Numbered from the stretch's first letter, positions 51,518 to 60,987 are shown. The stretch is DNA of 64,000 nt from Desulfosudis oleivorans (GCA_020723325.1 DYJD01000002.1:1-64000), one strand, 5' to 3'. The notes: generated from the letters alone by a model not told the origin. Program-made: numbers and translations.

Positions 51518-53212
51518 TCACAAGCCCTTGCGCACAATGGCCACCAGAAGCCAGATGCCCATGACCGCCGCGGCCAGGAAGCCGATGATGCCGATGAAGG
51601 AGATTCCGTAGAACAGGGGCGGAGTGGCGGAAATAACGATCAAAGCCGAGCCGATCAGCAGGGCGGCGATGATGATGGAAAAGGCCAGGCGGTTGCTGAT
51701 TTTGTGGTAGGTGGCCAGCATGACGTCCAGGCCTTTGTTTTCCACATTGACGCTGATCTTCTCGCTCTTGATCATGCGGGTGATGTCCAGGATGTCCTTG
51801 GGCACTTTCTGCAGAAAATGGCGCAGATCACCGGCCAGATGGATCAGATCAAAAGCGATACGTTCCGGATAAAAACGCGCGATCTTGACCCGGGCAATAA
51901 AAGGCGCAGCCAGGGTGACCATATCGAATTGCGGATCAAGGGCCCTTGCCACCCCCTCCACTTCGGTGACGGCTTTGATCATCAGGAAGATATCCGGCGG
52001 CACGCGCAGTTGATGGTGGGAGATCAATTGCAGCAACTGCTGCAGCATGCGGCCCACTTCGATGTCCTTCAAGGGCTTGAACAGATGACGGCCGATGAAA
52101 TCAGCTATTTCCCTTTCCAGTGCCCGGATATCCGGCTGGTCTTCCCAACTGGTGATGCGCAGAATCACCTGGGTGGCTTCAGCAGCATCGCGGTGCACGA
52201 TGCTGTCCAACAGATCCACAAAATTTTCCCGGGTCTGGCGGTCCACGGTGCCGATCATGCCGAAATCGATCAGACAGATGACATTGCCGGGCAGCACAAA
52301 AATGTTGCCGGGATGGGGGTCGGCGTGGAAAAAACCGTTATGAAACACCTGCCGCAAGGTCAGGTTGGCGCCCCGGGTCGTGATCAGGCGGGTGTCGAGT
52401 CCGGCGGCTTGCAGGCCCTCAAGGTCCGATACCTTGATGCCGTTGATATACTCCATGGTGATGATGCGGGCGGTTGTATATTCGCGATATACCTTGGGCA
52501 CGTAAACCGTCGGATCTTCCGCGAACTGGCGGCCGAAGCGCTCCATGCTGGACGCCTCCAGGGTGTAGTCGACTTCCTTTTCCAGGGTGCGGGCGAATTC
52601 CTCCACGATGCCGGTGGGACGGTGCAAGGCCAGTTCCTGGATATTCCGTTCCATGAGACCGGCAATATACATCATGATCTCAAGATCCACCTCGATGATC
52701 TTGTGGATGTCCGGTCGCTGGATTTTTACCACTACTTCCCGGCCGTCATGCAACCGCGCCCGGTGCACCTGGCCGATGGAGGCGGAAGCCAGGGGGATTT
52801 CATCAAAACGCTCAAAAATCTCGGCCGGCGGAAGCCCCAATTCCTGCTGGAGGATGTCCTTGGCTTGCTCAACCGAAAAGGAGGGAACCTTATCCTGGAG
52901 TTTAGACAGTTCGTTGACGAATTCAAGGGGAAAGAGATCCGGCCGGGTGGAGGCGATCTGACCGAATTTGATGAAGGTGGGGCCCAGCTCCTCAAAAACA
53001 ATTCGGACGCGCTCGGCCCGGCTCATCTTCTCCACCCGCTCCCGCCTTTTGCGCGTAATGATTTGCAGCCCGAGTTCAATATACTGATCGATATGCAGGC
53101 GATTCAAGAGATCGTCAAAACCGTATTTCAGAAAAATGGTCAGGATCTGCCGATACCGGTTCAGATGGCGGTAGGTTCGCCCGATGGCGGTGATTTTTTG
53201 GATGCTCAGCAT
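51518..53212 (-). CDS. UbiB/ABC1-family atypical kinase
   Basis: 564 aa. The family KxGQ motif occurs as PTFIKFGQIASTRPDLFP (about 78-95), followed by LASASIGQVHRARLHDGREV and VVKIQRP with the ATP-binding lysine. The catalytic segment is HADPHPGNIFVLPG and the metal site LIDFGMIG. Two C-terminal hydrophobic helices (LAFSIIIAALLIGSALIVIS; ISFIGIIGFLAAAVMGIWLL) anchor it in the inner membrane. Members support quinone biosynthesis or lipid homeostasis as ATPases. The damaged ABC gene overlaps its 3' end. Confidence 0.92.
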   Translation of the reverse strand: MLSIQKITAIGRTYRHLNRYRQILTIFLKYGFDDLLNRLHIDQYIELGLQIITRKRRERVEKMSRAERVRIVFEELGPTFIKFGQIASTRPDLFPLEFVNELSKLQDKVPSFSVEQAKDILQQELGLPPAEIFERFDEIPLASASIGQVHRARLHDGREVVVKIQRPDIHKIIEVDLEIMMYIAGLMERNIQELALHRPTGIVEEFARTLEKEVDYTLEASSMERFGRQFAEDPTVYVPKVYREYTTARIITMEYINGIKVSDLEGLQAAGLDTRLITTRGANLTLRQVFHNGFFHADPHPGNIFVLPGNVICLIDFGMIGTVDRQTRENFVDLLDSIVHRDAAEATQVILRITSWEDQPDIRALEREIADFIGRHLFKPLKDIEVGRMLQQLLQLISHHQLRVPPDIFLMIKAVTEVEGVARALDPQFDMVTLAAPFIARVKIARFYPERIAFDLIHLAGDLRHFLQKVPKDILDITRMIKSEKISVNVENKGLDVMLATYHKISNRLAFSIIIAALLIGSALIVISATPPLFYGISFIGIIGFLAAAVMGIWLLVAIVRKGL

Positions 53213-53265
53213 AGGTGTCTACTTCGCGCTTCTTGCTCCTACAGGGGAAATACATGTAGGTTTTT

Positions 53266-53375
53266 TCGGGGTCGGTATCGGGGTCGGTATCGGAATCGAA
53301 AAAATTAATTCGATACCGATACCGATAGCGACCCCGACCCCGAGGATAGGACATATTCATACATGCGATTGCCCT
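53266..53375. repeat. CGATAC-iterated intergenic repeat, copy 2 (hairpin)
   Basis: GGTCGGTATCGGGGTCGGTA and TCGGAATCGAA are answered, after AAAATTAA, by TTCGATACCGATACCGATAG and CGACCCCGACCCCGAG, forming a hairpin with arms of about 35 bases. The right flank, with ACATGCGATTGCC, matches copy 1 at 8690-8702. It lies between the UbiB-like and phasin-like genes. Confidence 0.75.
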
Positions 53376-53395
53376 GCTTGCTCCATCTCTTGCTC

Positions 53396-53725
53396 TCAAT
53401 CGCTAGCTTTATGTCCGGTTTTCCGCTCCAGTTTCGCCTTTAAGGCGGCAATCTCCGCCTTCAGGGCCGCCATGTCCTCCGAGGTGGGAACGTCCAGTTT
53501 CTTGAGGATTTCCCTTACCGTCTTCTCCATGCGCTGCTCAAGGCTTTCCCGGGCCTCCTCGTAGCGCTTCATAAGCTCATTGGTGAATTTTTCGCCCTCG
53601 TTTTCAGAGAGCTCGCCTTTGGTGACGAATTCCTTGGCCCAGTCTTCCACTTCATCCTTGGTCTTCAGTGCAAAGCCGATGCCGGTCATCATGGTTTTTT
53701 TGGCGATATCGAAAAAGTCGGGCAT
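53396..53725 (-). CDS. Phasin-like / PHA-granule-type coiled-coil protein
   Basis: 109 aa from the ATG at 53725, which has GGGGGTG upstream; the longer frame is unsupported. FFDIAKKTMMTGIGFALKTK gives an amphipathic helix, then EVEDWAKEFVTKGELSENEG and a long heptad-rich coiled coil ending MAALKAEIAALKAKLERKTG. Proteins of this shape are annotated as phasins or PhaF-like regulators coating polyhydroxyalkanoate granules. The acyl-CoA dehydrogenase upstream fits a lipid-related context, but no PHA synthase is visible. Confidence 0.7.
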   Translation of the reverse strand: MPDFFDIAKKTMMTGIGFALKTKDEVEDWAKEFVTKGELSENEGEKFTNELMKRYEEARESLEQRMEKTVREILKKLDVPTSEDMAALKAEIAALKAKLERKTGHKASD

Positions 53726-53816
53726 CCTCACACCCCCTTTTAGAATGACCGGGTCACCGTAAAAAGGTGTTTCGCCTTGCACGGCAACCCGGAAAAATTA
53801 TCAATGACAAAAACGA

Positions 53817-55658
53817 CTATCCGCCGAAGGCGGCATCAAGCATTTCAACAGCAGCGCCGTCCATATTATGGATGGCCTCCAGCCGGCCCAGGGTAATGGG
53901 CAGCATGGAATTGATGAAAAAACGCGCGGTCTGGAGCTGGCCGTCATAGAAGGAGGCTTCCTTGTTGGATTCGACCTTGGCTTTAATAGCTGCCGGGTCG
54001 GTGCCGCCGGCCAGCTTTGCGAGTTTGGGTGCGGCAATGGCGGCGCGCCAGAGCAGCATCCAGGCCATGGTGAGATCCCCCAGGGATTCCAGGAAAGGAT
54101 GGGCAAAGGCATAGGCAAATTTCACCTTGTCCGACATGGCGGTCTTTCCAAGCTGAATAGCGGTTTCAGCCAGGCGGTTGAAGACTTTTTCCATGTTGCC
54201 GGCCAGGGCCGCCGTCATGGGTATTTCCTTGGCGGCGTCGATCTGCTTGCGGATTTCTCCCAGATAGTCCAGGAAGGTTTTGCCCTTGTTCATGCCGAGC
54301 TTGCGGCCCAGCAGATCCATGGCCTGAATGCCGTTGGTGCCTTCATAGATCATGAAAATGCGGCAATCGCGCATGAGCTGTTCCACCGGATATTCCTTGG
54401 TATAGCCGTAGCCGCCGTAAATCTGGACACCATGGCTGGTGACTTCCAGGGCCTTGTCGGTGATATAGCCTTTTACAATCGGGGTAAGAACTTCGATGAG
54501 GCCGGTATAATGGGCTCTTTCCGCATCGCTGGCGGCCAGGGAGGCCAAGTCCCAGCAGCGGCCGGTGTAGTAAATCAGGCTGCGCATGCCTTCCACATAG
54601 GCTTTCATGATCAGCAACTGCCGCCGGACATCCGGGTGATGGATAATGGAAACCGGCCCGCCTTTGGGATCGGCCAGGTCACGGCTCTGGATGCGCTCCC
54701 GGGCGTAATTAAGGGCATGCATATAAGCCGCCGTGGAAACGGCAAAGCCTTCCAGCCCGACGAATTGACGGGCCTCGTTCATCATGGTGAACATGGCGCT
54801 CATGCCTTTGTTTTCCTCGCCCAAAAGGGTGCCGATGCATTGGCCTTTTCCACCCAGGGTCAGGGAGCAGGTGGCATTGCCGTGCAGTCCCATTTTTTCC
54901 TCAATGCCGGTGCAGACCACGTCATTGAATTCACCCAGGCTGCCGTCCGGCTTCACCCGGTATTTGGGGACCAGGAACAGGGAAATACCCCTGGTGCCTT
55001 CCGGCGCGCCCTCGATGCGCGCCAGCACCGGATGGATGATGTTTTCCACCATATCCTGTTCACCGCCGGAAATGAAGATTTTGGAACCGGTGATGGAATA
55101 GGTGCCGTCCGCATTTTTTTTGGCCGAGGTGGTGAGGGCGCCCACGTCCGACCCGGCTTCGGGCTCGGTGAGGAGCATGGTGCCGGACCACTTGCCGGCA
55201 TACATTTTCTTGAGGTAGAGGTTTTTCTGTTCTTTCGTACCGTAAGTTTCCACCAGTTTGGCGGCACCGTGGGAAAGGCTTTGGTAAAGCATGAAGGAGG
55301 CGTTGGCGCCATGAAAATATTCATTGGCTGCCAGGGAGATCACCTTGGGCATGCCCTGACCGCCCCATTCCGGATCATCGGTCATGGCCAGCCATTCGCC
55401 TTCATTGTAAACTTTAAAGACCTTGTGAAAGCATTCCGGCACCAAAACCTGGCCGTTTTCAAAACGGCAGCCCTCATCCCCCGGCTTCTGGGTCGGGAGG
55501 ATTTCCTTGATCGCCAGGTTACGGGCTTCGGTGACGATCAGGTCAATGGTTTTTTTGTCAAACTCGGCGAACTTATCGCTTTTCGCCAGTTCAGCGGCTT
55601 CCATTTGTTCATGGAGCACAAAATCCACGTCTCTTCGATCTGCAATCAACTGCGCCAT
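53817..55658 (-). CDS. Acyl-CoA dehydrogenase, long form
   Basis: 613 aa, the extended class with an extra C-terminal domain. Motifs include the flavin-binding MLLTEPEAGSDVGALTTSAK (about 160-179) and ITGSKIFISGGEQD. QIYGGYGYTKEYPVEQLMRD and YEGTNGIQAMDLLGRKL follow; the latter's EGTNGIQ supplies the usual catalytic glutamate. It oxidises an acyl-CoA to the 2-enoyl-CoA, passing electrons to ETF. AAGGAG precedes the ATG. ETF genes are not in the window. Confidence 0.93.
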   Translation of the reverse strand: MAQLIADRRDVDFVLHEQMEAAELAKSDKFAEFDKKTIDLIVTEARNLAIKEILPTQKPGDEGCRFENGQVLVPECFHKVFKVYNEGEWLAMTDDPEWGGQGMPKVISLAANEYFHGANASFMLYQSLSHGAAKLVETYGTKEQKNLYLKKMYAGKWSGTMLLTEPEAGSDVGALTTSAKKNADGTYSITGSKIFISGGEQDMVENIIHPVLARIEGAPEGTRGISLFLVPKYRVKPDGSLGEFNDVVCTGIEEKMGLHGNATCSLTLGGKGQCIGTLLGEENKGMSAMFTMMNEARQFVGLEGFAVSTAAYMHALNYARERIQSRDLADPKGGPVSIIHHPDVRRQLLIMKAYVEGMRSLIYYTGRCWDLASLAASDAERAHYTGLIEVLTPIVKGYITDKALEVTSHGVQIYGGYGYTKEYPVEQLMRDCRIFMIYEGTNGIQAMDLLGRKLGMNKGKTFLDYLGEIRKQIDAAKEIPMTAALAGNMEKVFNRLAETAIQLGKTAMSDKVKFAYAFAHPFLESLGDLTMAWMLLWRAAIAAPKLAKLAGGTDPAAIKAKVESNKEASFYDGQLQTARFFINSMLPITLGRLEAIHNMDGAAVEMLDAAFGG

Positions 55659-55871
55659 TGTTTCTTTTTCTCCTTACAGTTTATTTATTTTTAGGTGTTG
55701 TAAGCCAATCATTTTGCGATGTCAAGCGCCCCAAAGATTCAAAAGCTGTAATAACAAATTGTTATTATTAATCGGTTAATTGATCCTTGACTGCAACTCA
55801 TATCCGGCTTAGATTGTTTTGGATTTGGGTAACAGCCGCATGGCGGCTTTTTAAAGAAAGGAAGAAATGCA

Positions 55872-56621
55872 ATGCCGTTTTCAATTGCCTTGGCCGGAAA
55901 AGGCGGTACCGGAAAAACCACCATTTCAGGCATGTTGATCAAATATTTGGTGAAAAATGGAAAGACCCCGGTGCTGGCTGTGGATGCCGACAGCAATGCC
56001 AATCTCAACGAAGTCCTGGGTTTGGAGGTGCCGGATACCCTGGGAAACGCCCGGGAGGAAATGAAGAAAGGCAAGGTCCCCAGCGGCATGACCAAGGATA
56101 TTTTCATGGAAATGAAACTGGAGCAGGCCGTGGCCGACGGCAACGGCTTTGACCTGATCGTCATGGGCCAGCCCGAGGGTTCGGGCTGCTATTGCGCGGC
56201 CAACACCCTGCTGACCAATTTTCTGGACCGCCTGCAGGGCAACTATGCTTATGTGGTCATGGACAATGAGGCGGGCATGGAACACATCAGCCGCATGACC
56301 ACCAAGAATGTGGACATTCTGCTGGTGGTCTCCGACCCCTCCCGGCGCAGTCTCCAGGCTGCCGGCCGGATCAACAAACTGGCGGCCGAACTGAACATCG
56401 GCGTGGGCAAAAGTTTTCTGATCATCAACCAGGCCAAGGAGGCCCCCTCCCCCCAGGTGATCGAGCTGCTGAAAAAGGAGGGCCTGGAGCTGGCCGGATT
56501 GGTGCCCGAGGATCCCACGATTTACGATTTTGATTTCAAGGGCCGGCCCACCATTCACATGCCGGAAAACAATCAGGCAGTGGCCGCGGCCTTTCAGATT
56601 TTCGACAAGATTTTTGCTTAG
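55872..56621 (+). CDS. CooC/AcsF-type nickel-insertion ATPase
   Basis: 249 aa, MinD/ParA-type P-loop ATPase. The deviant Walker A is ALAGKGGTGKTTISGM (residues 7-22), switch I is VDADSNANLNEVLG, and GQPEGSGCYCAANTLL carries the CxC motif of CooC proteins that binds nickel between two subunits. LIINQAKEAP and a C-terminal LVPEDPTIYDFDFKG follow. It is expected to load nickel into CO dehydrogenase or acetyl-CoA synthase. Neither enzyme is in the window, but a corrinoid-activator-like gene is in the same operon. Confidence 0.92.
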   Translation: MPFSIALAGKGGTGKTTISGMLIKYLVKNGKTPVLAVDADSNANLNEVLGLEVPDTLGNAREEMKKGKVPSGMTKDIFMEMKLEQAVADGNGFDLIVMGQPEGSGCYCAANTLLTNFLDRLQGNYAYVVMDNEAGMEHISRMTTKNVDILLVVSDPSRRSLQAAGRINKLAAELNIGVGKSFLIINQAKEAPSPQVIELLKKEGLELAGLVPEDPTIYDFDFKGRPTIHMPENNQAVAAAFQIFDKIFA

Positions 56622-56638
56622 GGCCATCGGGTAAAAGC

Positions 56639-57508
56639 ATGATCCCATCCTTTCCCAACCAGGCCGCCTGTAAAGCTCCCTACGATGATCTGTATATCTA
56701 TTATATTCAAGGCCGGGTGGCCGCGGAGCTGTTGCCGCAAGACGCAACTTTCATCGGCAACTGGGAGGAGGAGGGCTTTTCCTTTCTTTTTTTTACCTGC
56801 TCGGCCGATGCGCAAGTATCGGCTCTGATCCAGCGCCGACCGGAACTGGTTTTACTGGACCGCTTCCAGATGCCCTATGCCCAATGGCTGGGGGAGCAGA
56901 TCCAACCCTTTCGCATCGGCCGCTTTGCCGTTGTGCCGGCCTGGGACCAGGCGGCTTCGGCCGCCGTGGCCGAAAATGAAAAAATTCTCCTGGACCCGGG
57001 CGTGGTTTTCGGAACCGGCACCCACCCCACCACCCAAGACTGTCTTGAAGCCATGGAGGGTCTGTGCTATAAACAAAATATTGAAACGGTTTTGGATCTT
57101 GGCACCGGGACCGGTTTGCTGGCCATTGCCGCAGGCCGTCTGAACTGCCGGCGGGTTTTGGCTGTGGACATCAATTTCCTGGCGACCCAAACCGCAAGGC
57201 GCAATATGGCCCTGAACGGGCTTTTGGACAAAGTCCTGGTGGTTCAAGGCCGGGCCGAGGATTTTATGGACAGGCCCACAGACCTTGTGATATCCAATAT
57301 TCACTATGCGGTGATGAAAAACCTGCTCGATTCAGCAAGTTTTCTCAGGCATCGCTGGTTCATCTTGTCTGGGCTTTTGCGCAGTCAAGCACGGGCCGTG
57401 GCCCAACAACTCAGCAAATTACCGGTGACGGTGCTGAAAACATGGGAGCGGGACGGAATTTGGCATACGTTCTTCGGAAAAGGGGTTGAGGTGAAGCTTT
57501 ACAACTGA
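56639..57508 (+). CDS. PrmA-like protein methyltransferase
   Basis: 289 aa. The C-terminal half is a class I methyltransferase with the PrmA block LLDPGVVFGTGTHPTTQDCL, motif I VLDLGTGTGLLAIAAGRL, AVDINFLATQTARRNM and the NPPF-like NIHYAVM, where the usual asparagine-proline pair is altered. The N-terminal half is shorter and less conserved than in ribosomal-L11 methyltransferase. Together with the operon context, this suggests it may methylate another protein. It starts 17 bases after the CooC-like gene. Confidence 0.8.
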   Translation: MIPSFPNQAACKAPYDDLYIYYIQGRVAAELLPQDATFIGNWEEEGFSFLFFTCSADAQVSALIQRRPELVLLDRFQMPYAQWLGEQIQPFRIGRFAVVPAWDQAASAAVAENEKILLDPGVVFGTGTHPTTQDCLEAMEGLCYKQNIETVLDLGTGTGLLAIAAGRLNCRRVLAVDINFLATQTARRNMALNGLLDKVLVVQGRAEDFMDRPTDLVISNIHYAVMKNLLDSASFLRHRWFILSGLLRSQARAVAQQLSKLPVTVLKTWERDGIWHTFFGKGVEVKLYN

Positions 57509-57518
57509 AAGGGCGCGC

Positions 57519-58361
57519 ATGCACATCAAATGTTGGGGTTCAAGAGGGTCGATACCGGTATCCGGAAAGGCATTCAACAAGTACGGCGGCGATACCACCT
57601 GTCTGGAAATTAGAACCCAAAGCGACGATATCATCATCGTCGATGCCGGCACCGGCATCCGCCGGCTGGGGAACAAACTCATTGATGAGCAGCGCTATGA
57701 ATACCACCTGCTTTTCACCCATGCCCATTGGGATCACTTGATGGGCTTTCCCTTTTTCAAGCCGCTTTTCACCCAAAAAGCCCAGATCAAAACCTATCGT
57801 TGCCCCTTTCCCGGCCGCTATGTGGAAGACATGATTTCCAAGATCCTGGCACCGCCCAATTTTCCGGTGAAGTACTCGGACCTCTCCGCCACTTTCATTT
57901 ATCAGCCCGGCTGCCCGAATCCCATCACCATTGGCTCCGTCCGGGTGGAACCCATTCGCCTCAGCCACCCCAACGGCGGCAGCGGCTATAAATTCACGGA
58001 AGGCGAGCGCTCCTTTGTATTTTTAACCGACAATGAATTGGGTTTTATGCATCCAGGCGGCCTGAAAGCTGCGGACTATCTGGCCTATGCCAAGGGCGCT
58101 GACCTGTTGATTCATGATGCCGAATACACGCCGCAGGAATATGAAACCCAGATTGAATGGGGACATTCCGCCTACACCCATGTATTGGACCTGGCTTTTC
58201 AGGCCGGGGTGAAACAACTCGGTCTGTTTCATCTGAATCAGGAACGTACGGACCGCGAAGTGGATGCCATTGTCCGCACCTGCCGTAAAATTATCAAGGA
58301 TCAAAAACAAACCCTGGAATGTTTTGCCGTGGCGGCGGATATGGAATTTCAACTGGAATGA
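57519..58361 (+). CDS. Metallo-beta-lactamase-fold hydrolase
   Basis: 280 aa. Zinc-binding motif FTHAHWDHLMGFPFF (about 69-83); further ligands come from SHPNGGSGYKF, LTDNE and HDAEYTPQEY. The opening IKCWGSRGSIPVSGKAF and GGDTTCLEI are typical of the PhnP/cyclic-phosphodiesterase/PqqB-like branch. The substrate is unknown; a phosphodiester or thioester is possible. It overlaps the Sir2 gene by 4 bases (ATGA), so the two are coupled. Confidence 0.88.
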   Translation: MHIKCWGSRGSIPVSGKAFNKYGGDTTCLEIRTQSDDIIIVDAGTGIRRLGNKLIDEQRYEYHLLFTHAHWDHLMGFPFFKPLFTQKAQIKTYRCPFPGRYVEDMISKILAPPNFPVKYSDLSATFIYQPGCPNPITIGSVRVEPIRLSHPNGGSGYKFTEGERSFVFLTDNELGFMHPGGLKAADYLAYAKGADLLIHDAEYTPQEYETQIEWGHSAYTHVLDLAFQAGVKQLGLFHLNQERTDREVDAIVRTCRKIIKDQKQTLECFAVAADMEFQLE

Positions 58362-59113
58362 AAACCACTGATCAAATCAATACCGCAGCCCGCAAAATCG
58401 CCGCAGCCAGGCATAGCGTGGCCTTGACCGGCGCCGGGATTTCCGTTGAGAGCGGCATTCCGCCCTTTCGCGGCAAGGGCGGGCTATGGGAAAAAATCGA
58501 TCCCATGAAATACGCCCATATCCAGTATTTCCTGGCTGATCCGGCCGATGTCTGGCGGGTGCTGTTAAAGGAAATGAAAACCCTGTTGAAAACCGCGACT
58601 CCCAACGCCGGTCACATGGGTCTGGCCCGTCTGGAGCAGATGGGGTTATTGAAAACCATCATCACCCAGAATATCGACGGATTGCACCAGCGCGCCGGCA
58701 ATACGGATGTCATCGAATTCCACGGTAATTTTGCCGATTATTATTGTATCGACTGCCGTCTGCGCCAGAAATTTGATGACATCGACCTGCGCTCCCTGCC
58801 CCCCCGCTGTGCCTGCGGCGGTGTCATCAGGCCGGACTGCGTTTTCTTCGGCGAGACCATTCCCGTCAACCTGCTCCTGCGCTCCCGGGAAATCGCCTCT
58901 TGCTGCGATCTCATGCTGGTGGTGGGCACTTCCGCCGTGGTGCAACCCGCGGCCTTCATGCCGGCCATTGCCAAGGATCACGGCGCCTTGGTCATTGAAA
59001 TCAATCCTGAACCCACCCCCCTGACCCACACCGTCAGCGATATTCTGATCCAAGGCAAGGCCGGAGCGGTCATGACCGCCCTCATTGCGGAACTGGAGCG
59101 CTTGCGCTCGTGA
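58358..59113 (+). CDS. cobB: Sir2-family NAD-dependent protein deacylase
   Basis: 251 aa. NAD-binding ALTGAGISVESGIPPFRGKG (about 24-43), catalytic TQNIDGLHQRAGN and the histidine in VIEFHGNF. Zinc cysteines are CIDC and CACGG, followed by GTSAVVQPAA and EINPEPTPL. It removes acetyl, succinyl or similar groups from lysines. Start and stop codons overlap both neighbours by 4 bases, which places it firmly within this operon and suggests the operon's products are its clients. Confidence 0.92.
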   Translation: MKTTDQINTAARKIAAARHSVALTGAGISVESGIPPFRGKGGLWEKIDPMKYAHIQYFLADPADVWRVLLKEMKTLLKTATPNAGHMGLARLEQMGLLKTIITQNIDGLHQRAGNTDVIEFHGNFADYYCIDCRLRQKFDDIDLRSLPPRCACGGVIRPDCVFFGETIPVNLLLRSREIASCCDLMLVVGTSAVVQPAAFMPAIAKDHGALVIEINPEPTPLTHTVSDILIQGKAGAVMTALIAELERLRS

Positions 59114-60678
59114 ATCAGGACTCGGAAACCAACCCGCAACATGCCGGCTGGGTGCGCAGCCTGCGCCTTTCGCCCCCCAGCCTTAAGGACAATACCGCCG
59201 ATGCCGACCGTTTGCTCACCACGTTGGGGCGGGAGCTGGGGGTGGAATGGGTCGGTGTCGACCTGGCCCTGCTGCGGGAATTGCCTTTCCGCCTGCGGCA
59301 ATGGGATTATCATGTCCGTTGCATATTTGTAAAAGACGCCGGCCGCTTTCACCTGGTGGGTGTTCTCGGCGCTTTGGAGGCGACACCGGCTTTGGGACTG
59401 GCCGTGGATCTGGGCACATCCCGGGTGGTGGCCCGCCTGCTGAACCTGGAAACCGGCCAGGTCTTGGCAGAGACCTCATTTGACAATCCCCAGATCGAGA
59501 TTGGCCCGGATGTCCTCACCCGCATTCATTTCATTGACCAAACCAGTTCCGGCGGGAAAAAGCTCCAGGACATCATCATCCAGGCTTTGAACAAGGCCAT
59601 TGCCGGTCTGTGCGCCGCGGCCGGCCATGCTCCGGAAAATATTTTCCTTACTGCCGTGGCCGGCAATACTACCATGACCCATCTGTTTCTCGGCCTTGAC
59701 CCCCATTGGATCATCCGGGAACCCTACATCCCGGTGGTGAATACCCCCACGGGCATCTGCGCTGGGGAACTGGGGCTCAAGGCCGGCCCGCATGCCCGGG
59801 TGATTGTCTTTCCTAATGTGGGCAGTTATTTTGGCGGGGATCTGATCGCCGGAATTCTGTACACGGACATGCATCACAGCAAGGATACGGTGATCCTGGT
59901 GGATGTGGGCACCAATGCCGAAGTGGTGCTGGGCAACAGCGAGTGGCTGGTGGCCTGCGCCGGCGCGGCCGGTCCGGCTTTGGAAGGCGGCGTCACCAAG
60001 ATGGGCATGATGGCCGGTCCGGGGGTCATCGACGAGGTTGGGATCGACCGGGCCACCAGGACCTTTCAGCTCCACACCATTGACGATTTGCCGCCCAGGG
60101 GCATCTGCGGCTCGGGCCTGATTGATCTTGCGGCCCAGCTCTTTCTGGCCGGCATTGTCGACATTCGCGGCAAATTGAAAGCCCCCGGCGAGCACGCTTG
60201 CATTGTGGAAATTGACGGCCTGCGCCATCTGGTACTGGCTTCGGCAGAAGCTACCGCCCTGGGCAAGCCCCTTTTGATCAGCCAGGCGGACCTGGACAGC
60301 CTGGTGCGCGCAAAGGCCGCCATGTATACCATTCTGGAGACCATTACCGCCTTTGTGGGCCTTTCCTTTTCCGATCTTGCCAAATTTTATGTGGCCGGCA
60401 CCTTCGGCGCTTTTATCCGGCCCGCCTCGGCGGTGGCCATCGGCATGCTGCCGGATCTGCCCCTTTCCACCTACCAGGCCCTGGGCAATACCTCCTTGGA
60501 AGGCGCGGCCCTGGTTCTGACCCAGGCCCAACGCCTGGACGAAATCCGGCACATCCGCAACCGCATCACCTACATGGAACTGAACGTGAACCAGGACCTG
60601 ATGAACCGCTTTAGCGCCGCGCGTTTCTTTCCCCATACGGATGCCCGGCGTTTTCCCTCTGTTGCGGTTTGGGATTAA
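59110..60678 (+). CDS. RACo-like corrinoid-activating ASKHA protein lacking the ferredoxin domain
   Basis: 522 aa from GTG 59110. A linker domain (SLRLSPPSLKDNTADADRLL, 18-37) is followed by an ASKHA ATPase fold: phosphate loop 1 LAVDLGTSRVVARLLNLETG (about 98-117), TAVAGNTTMTHLFLGLDPHW, VGTNAEVVLGN, GICGSGLIDL and KFYVAGTFGAFI. Reductive activators of corrinoid proteins (RACo, RamA) normally carry an Fe-S domain; none is present and there is no room for one before the start. It may use a separate ferredoxin to reduce Co(II) in a corrinoid protein. Confidence 0.88.
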   Translation: MNQDSETNPQHAGWVRSLRLSPPSLKDNTADADRLLTTLGRELGVEWVGVDLALLRELPFRLRQWDYHVRCIFVKDAGRFHLVGVLGALEATPALGLAVDLGTSRVVARLLNLETGQVLAETSFDNPQIEIGPDVLTRIHFIDQTSSGGKKLQDIIIQALNKAIAGLCAAAGHAPENIFLTAVAGNTTMTHLFLGLDPHWIIREPYIPVVNTPTGICAGELGLKAGPHARVIVFPNVGSYFGGDLIAGILYTDMHHSKDTVILVDVGTNAEVVLGNSEWLVACAGAAGPALEGGVTKMGMMAGPGVIDEVGIDRATRTFQLHTIDDLPPRGICGSGLIDLAAQLFLAGIVDIRGKLKAPGEHACIVEIDGLRHLVLASAEATALGKPLLISQADLDSLVRAKAAMYTILETITAFVGLSFSDLAKFYVAGTFGAFIRPASAVAIGMLPDLPLSTYQALGNTSLEGAALVLTQAQRLDEIRHIRNRITYMELNVNQDLMNRFSAARFFPHTDARRFPSVAVWD

Positions 60679-60724
60679 TATGGGATGACGAACTCGTCAA
60701 TGCCGCCGCATTTTGTCCCCCCCT

Positions 60725-60776
60725 CGTTCCCAAGCCCCAGCTTGGGAACGCCTTGCCCGGGAAGCCCCAGCTTCCC
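60725..60776 (+). repeat. REP pair left of RAYT (family B)
   Basis: Palindrome CGTTCCCAAGCC / CCAGCTTGGGAACG (60725-60750), then CCTTGCCC, then GGGAAGCCCCAGCTTCCC (60759-60776). This two-hairpin unit reappears inverted after the transposase gene at 61533-61582. The rest of the 309-bp gap before the RAYT gene shows no gene. Confidence 0.85.
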
Positions 60777-60987
60777 AATATTTTCAGAGAGGGTTATGAA
60801 AATAAGCGCAAAAAAAAGCCGGAGTGTTAGTTCGGGCAATTACATTGCCAATGCGGTTAACGCTGGGCTCGTTTTTTCGTGTTGATGGATGTACCGTAGG
60901 TTATAATTGTGGTAGTGTTTATGAATTGCATATATTCCTATGTTTTGATTAGGAATAAGGAGAAGCCCCAAACAACCGAGGCAACCC

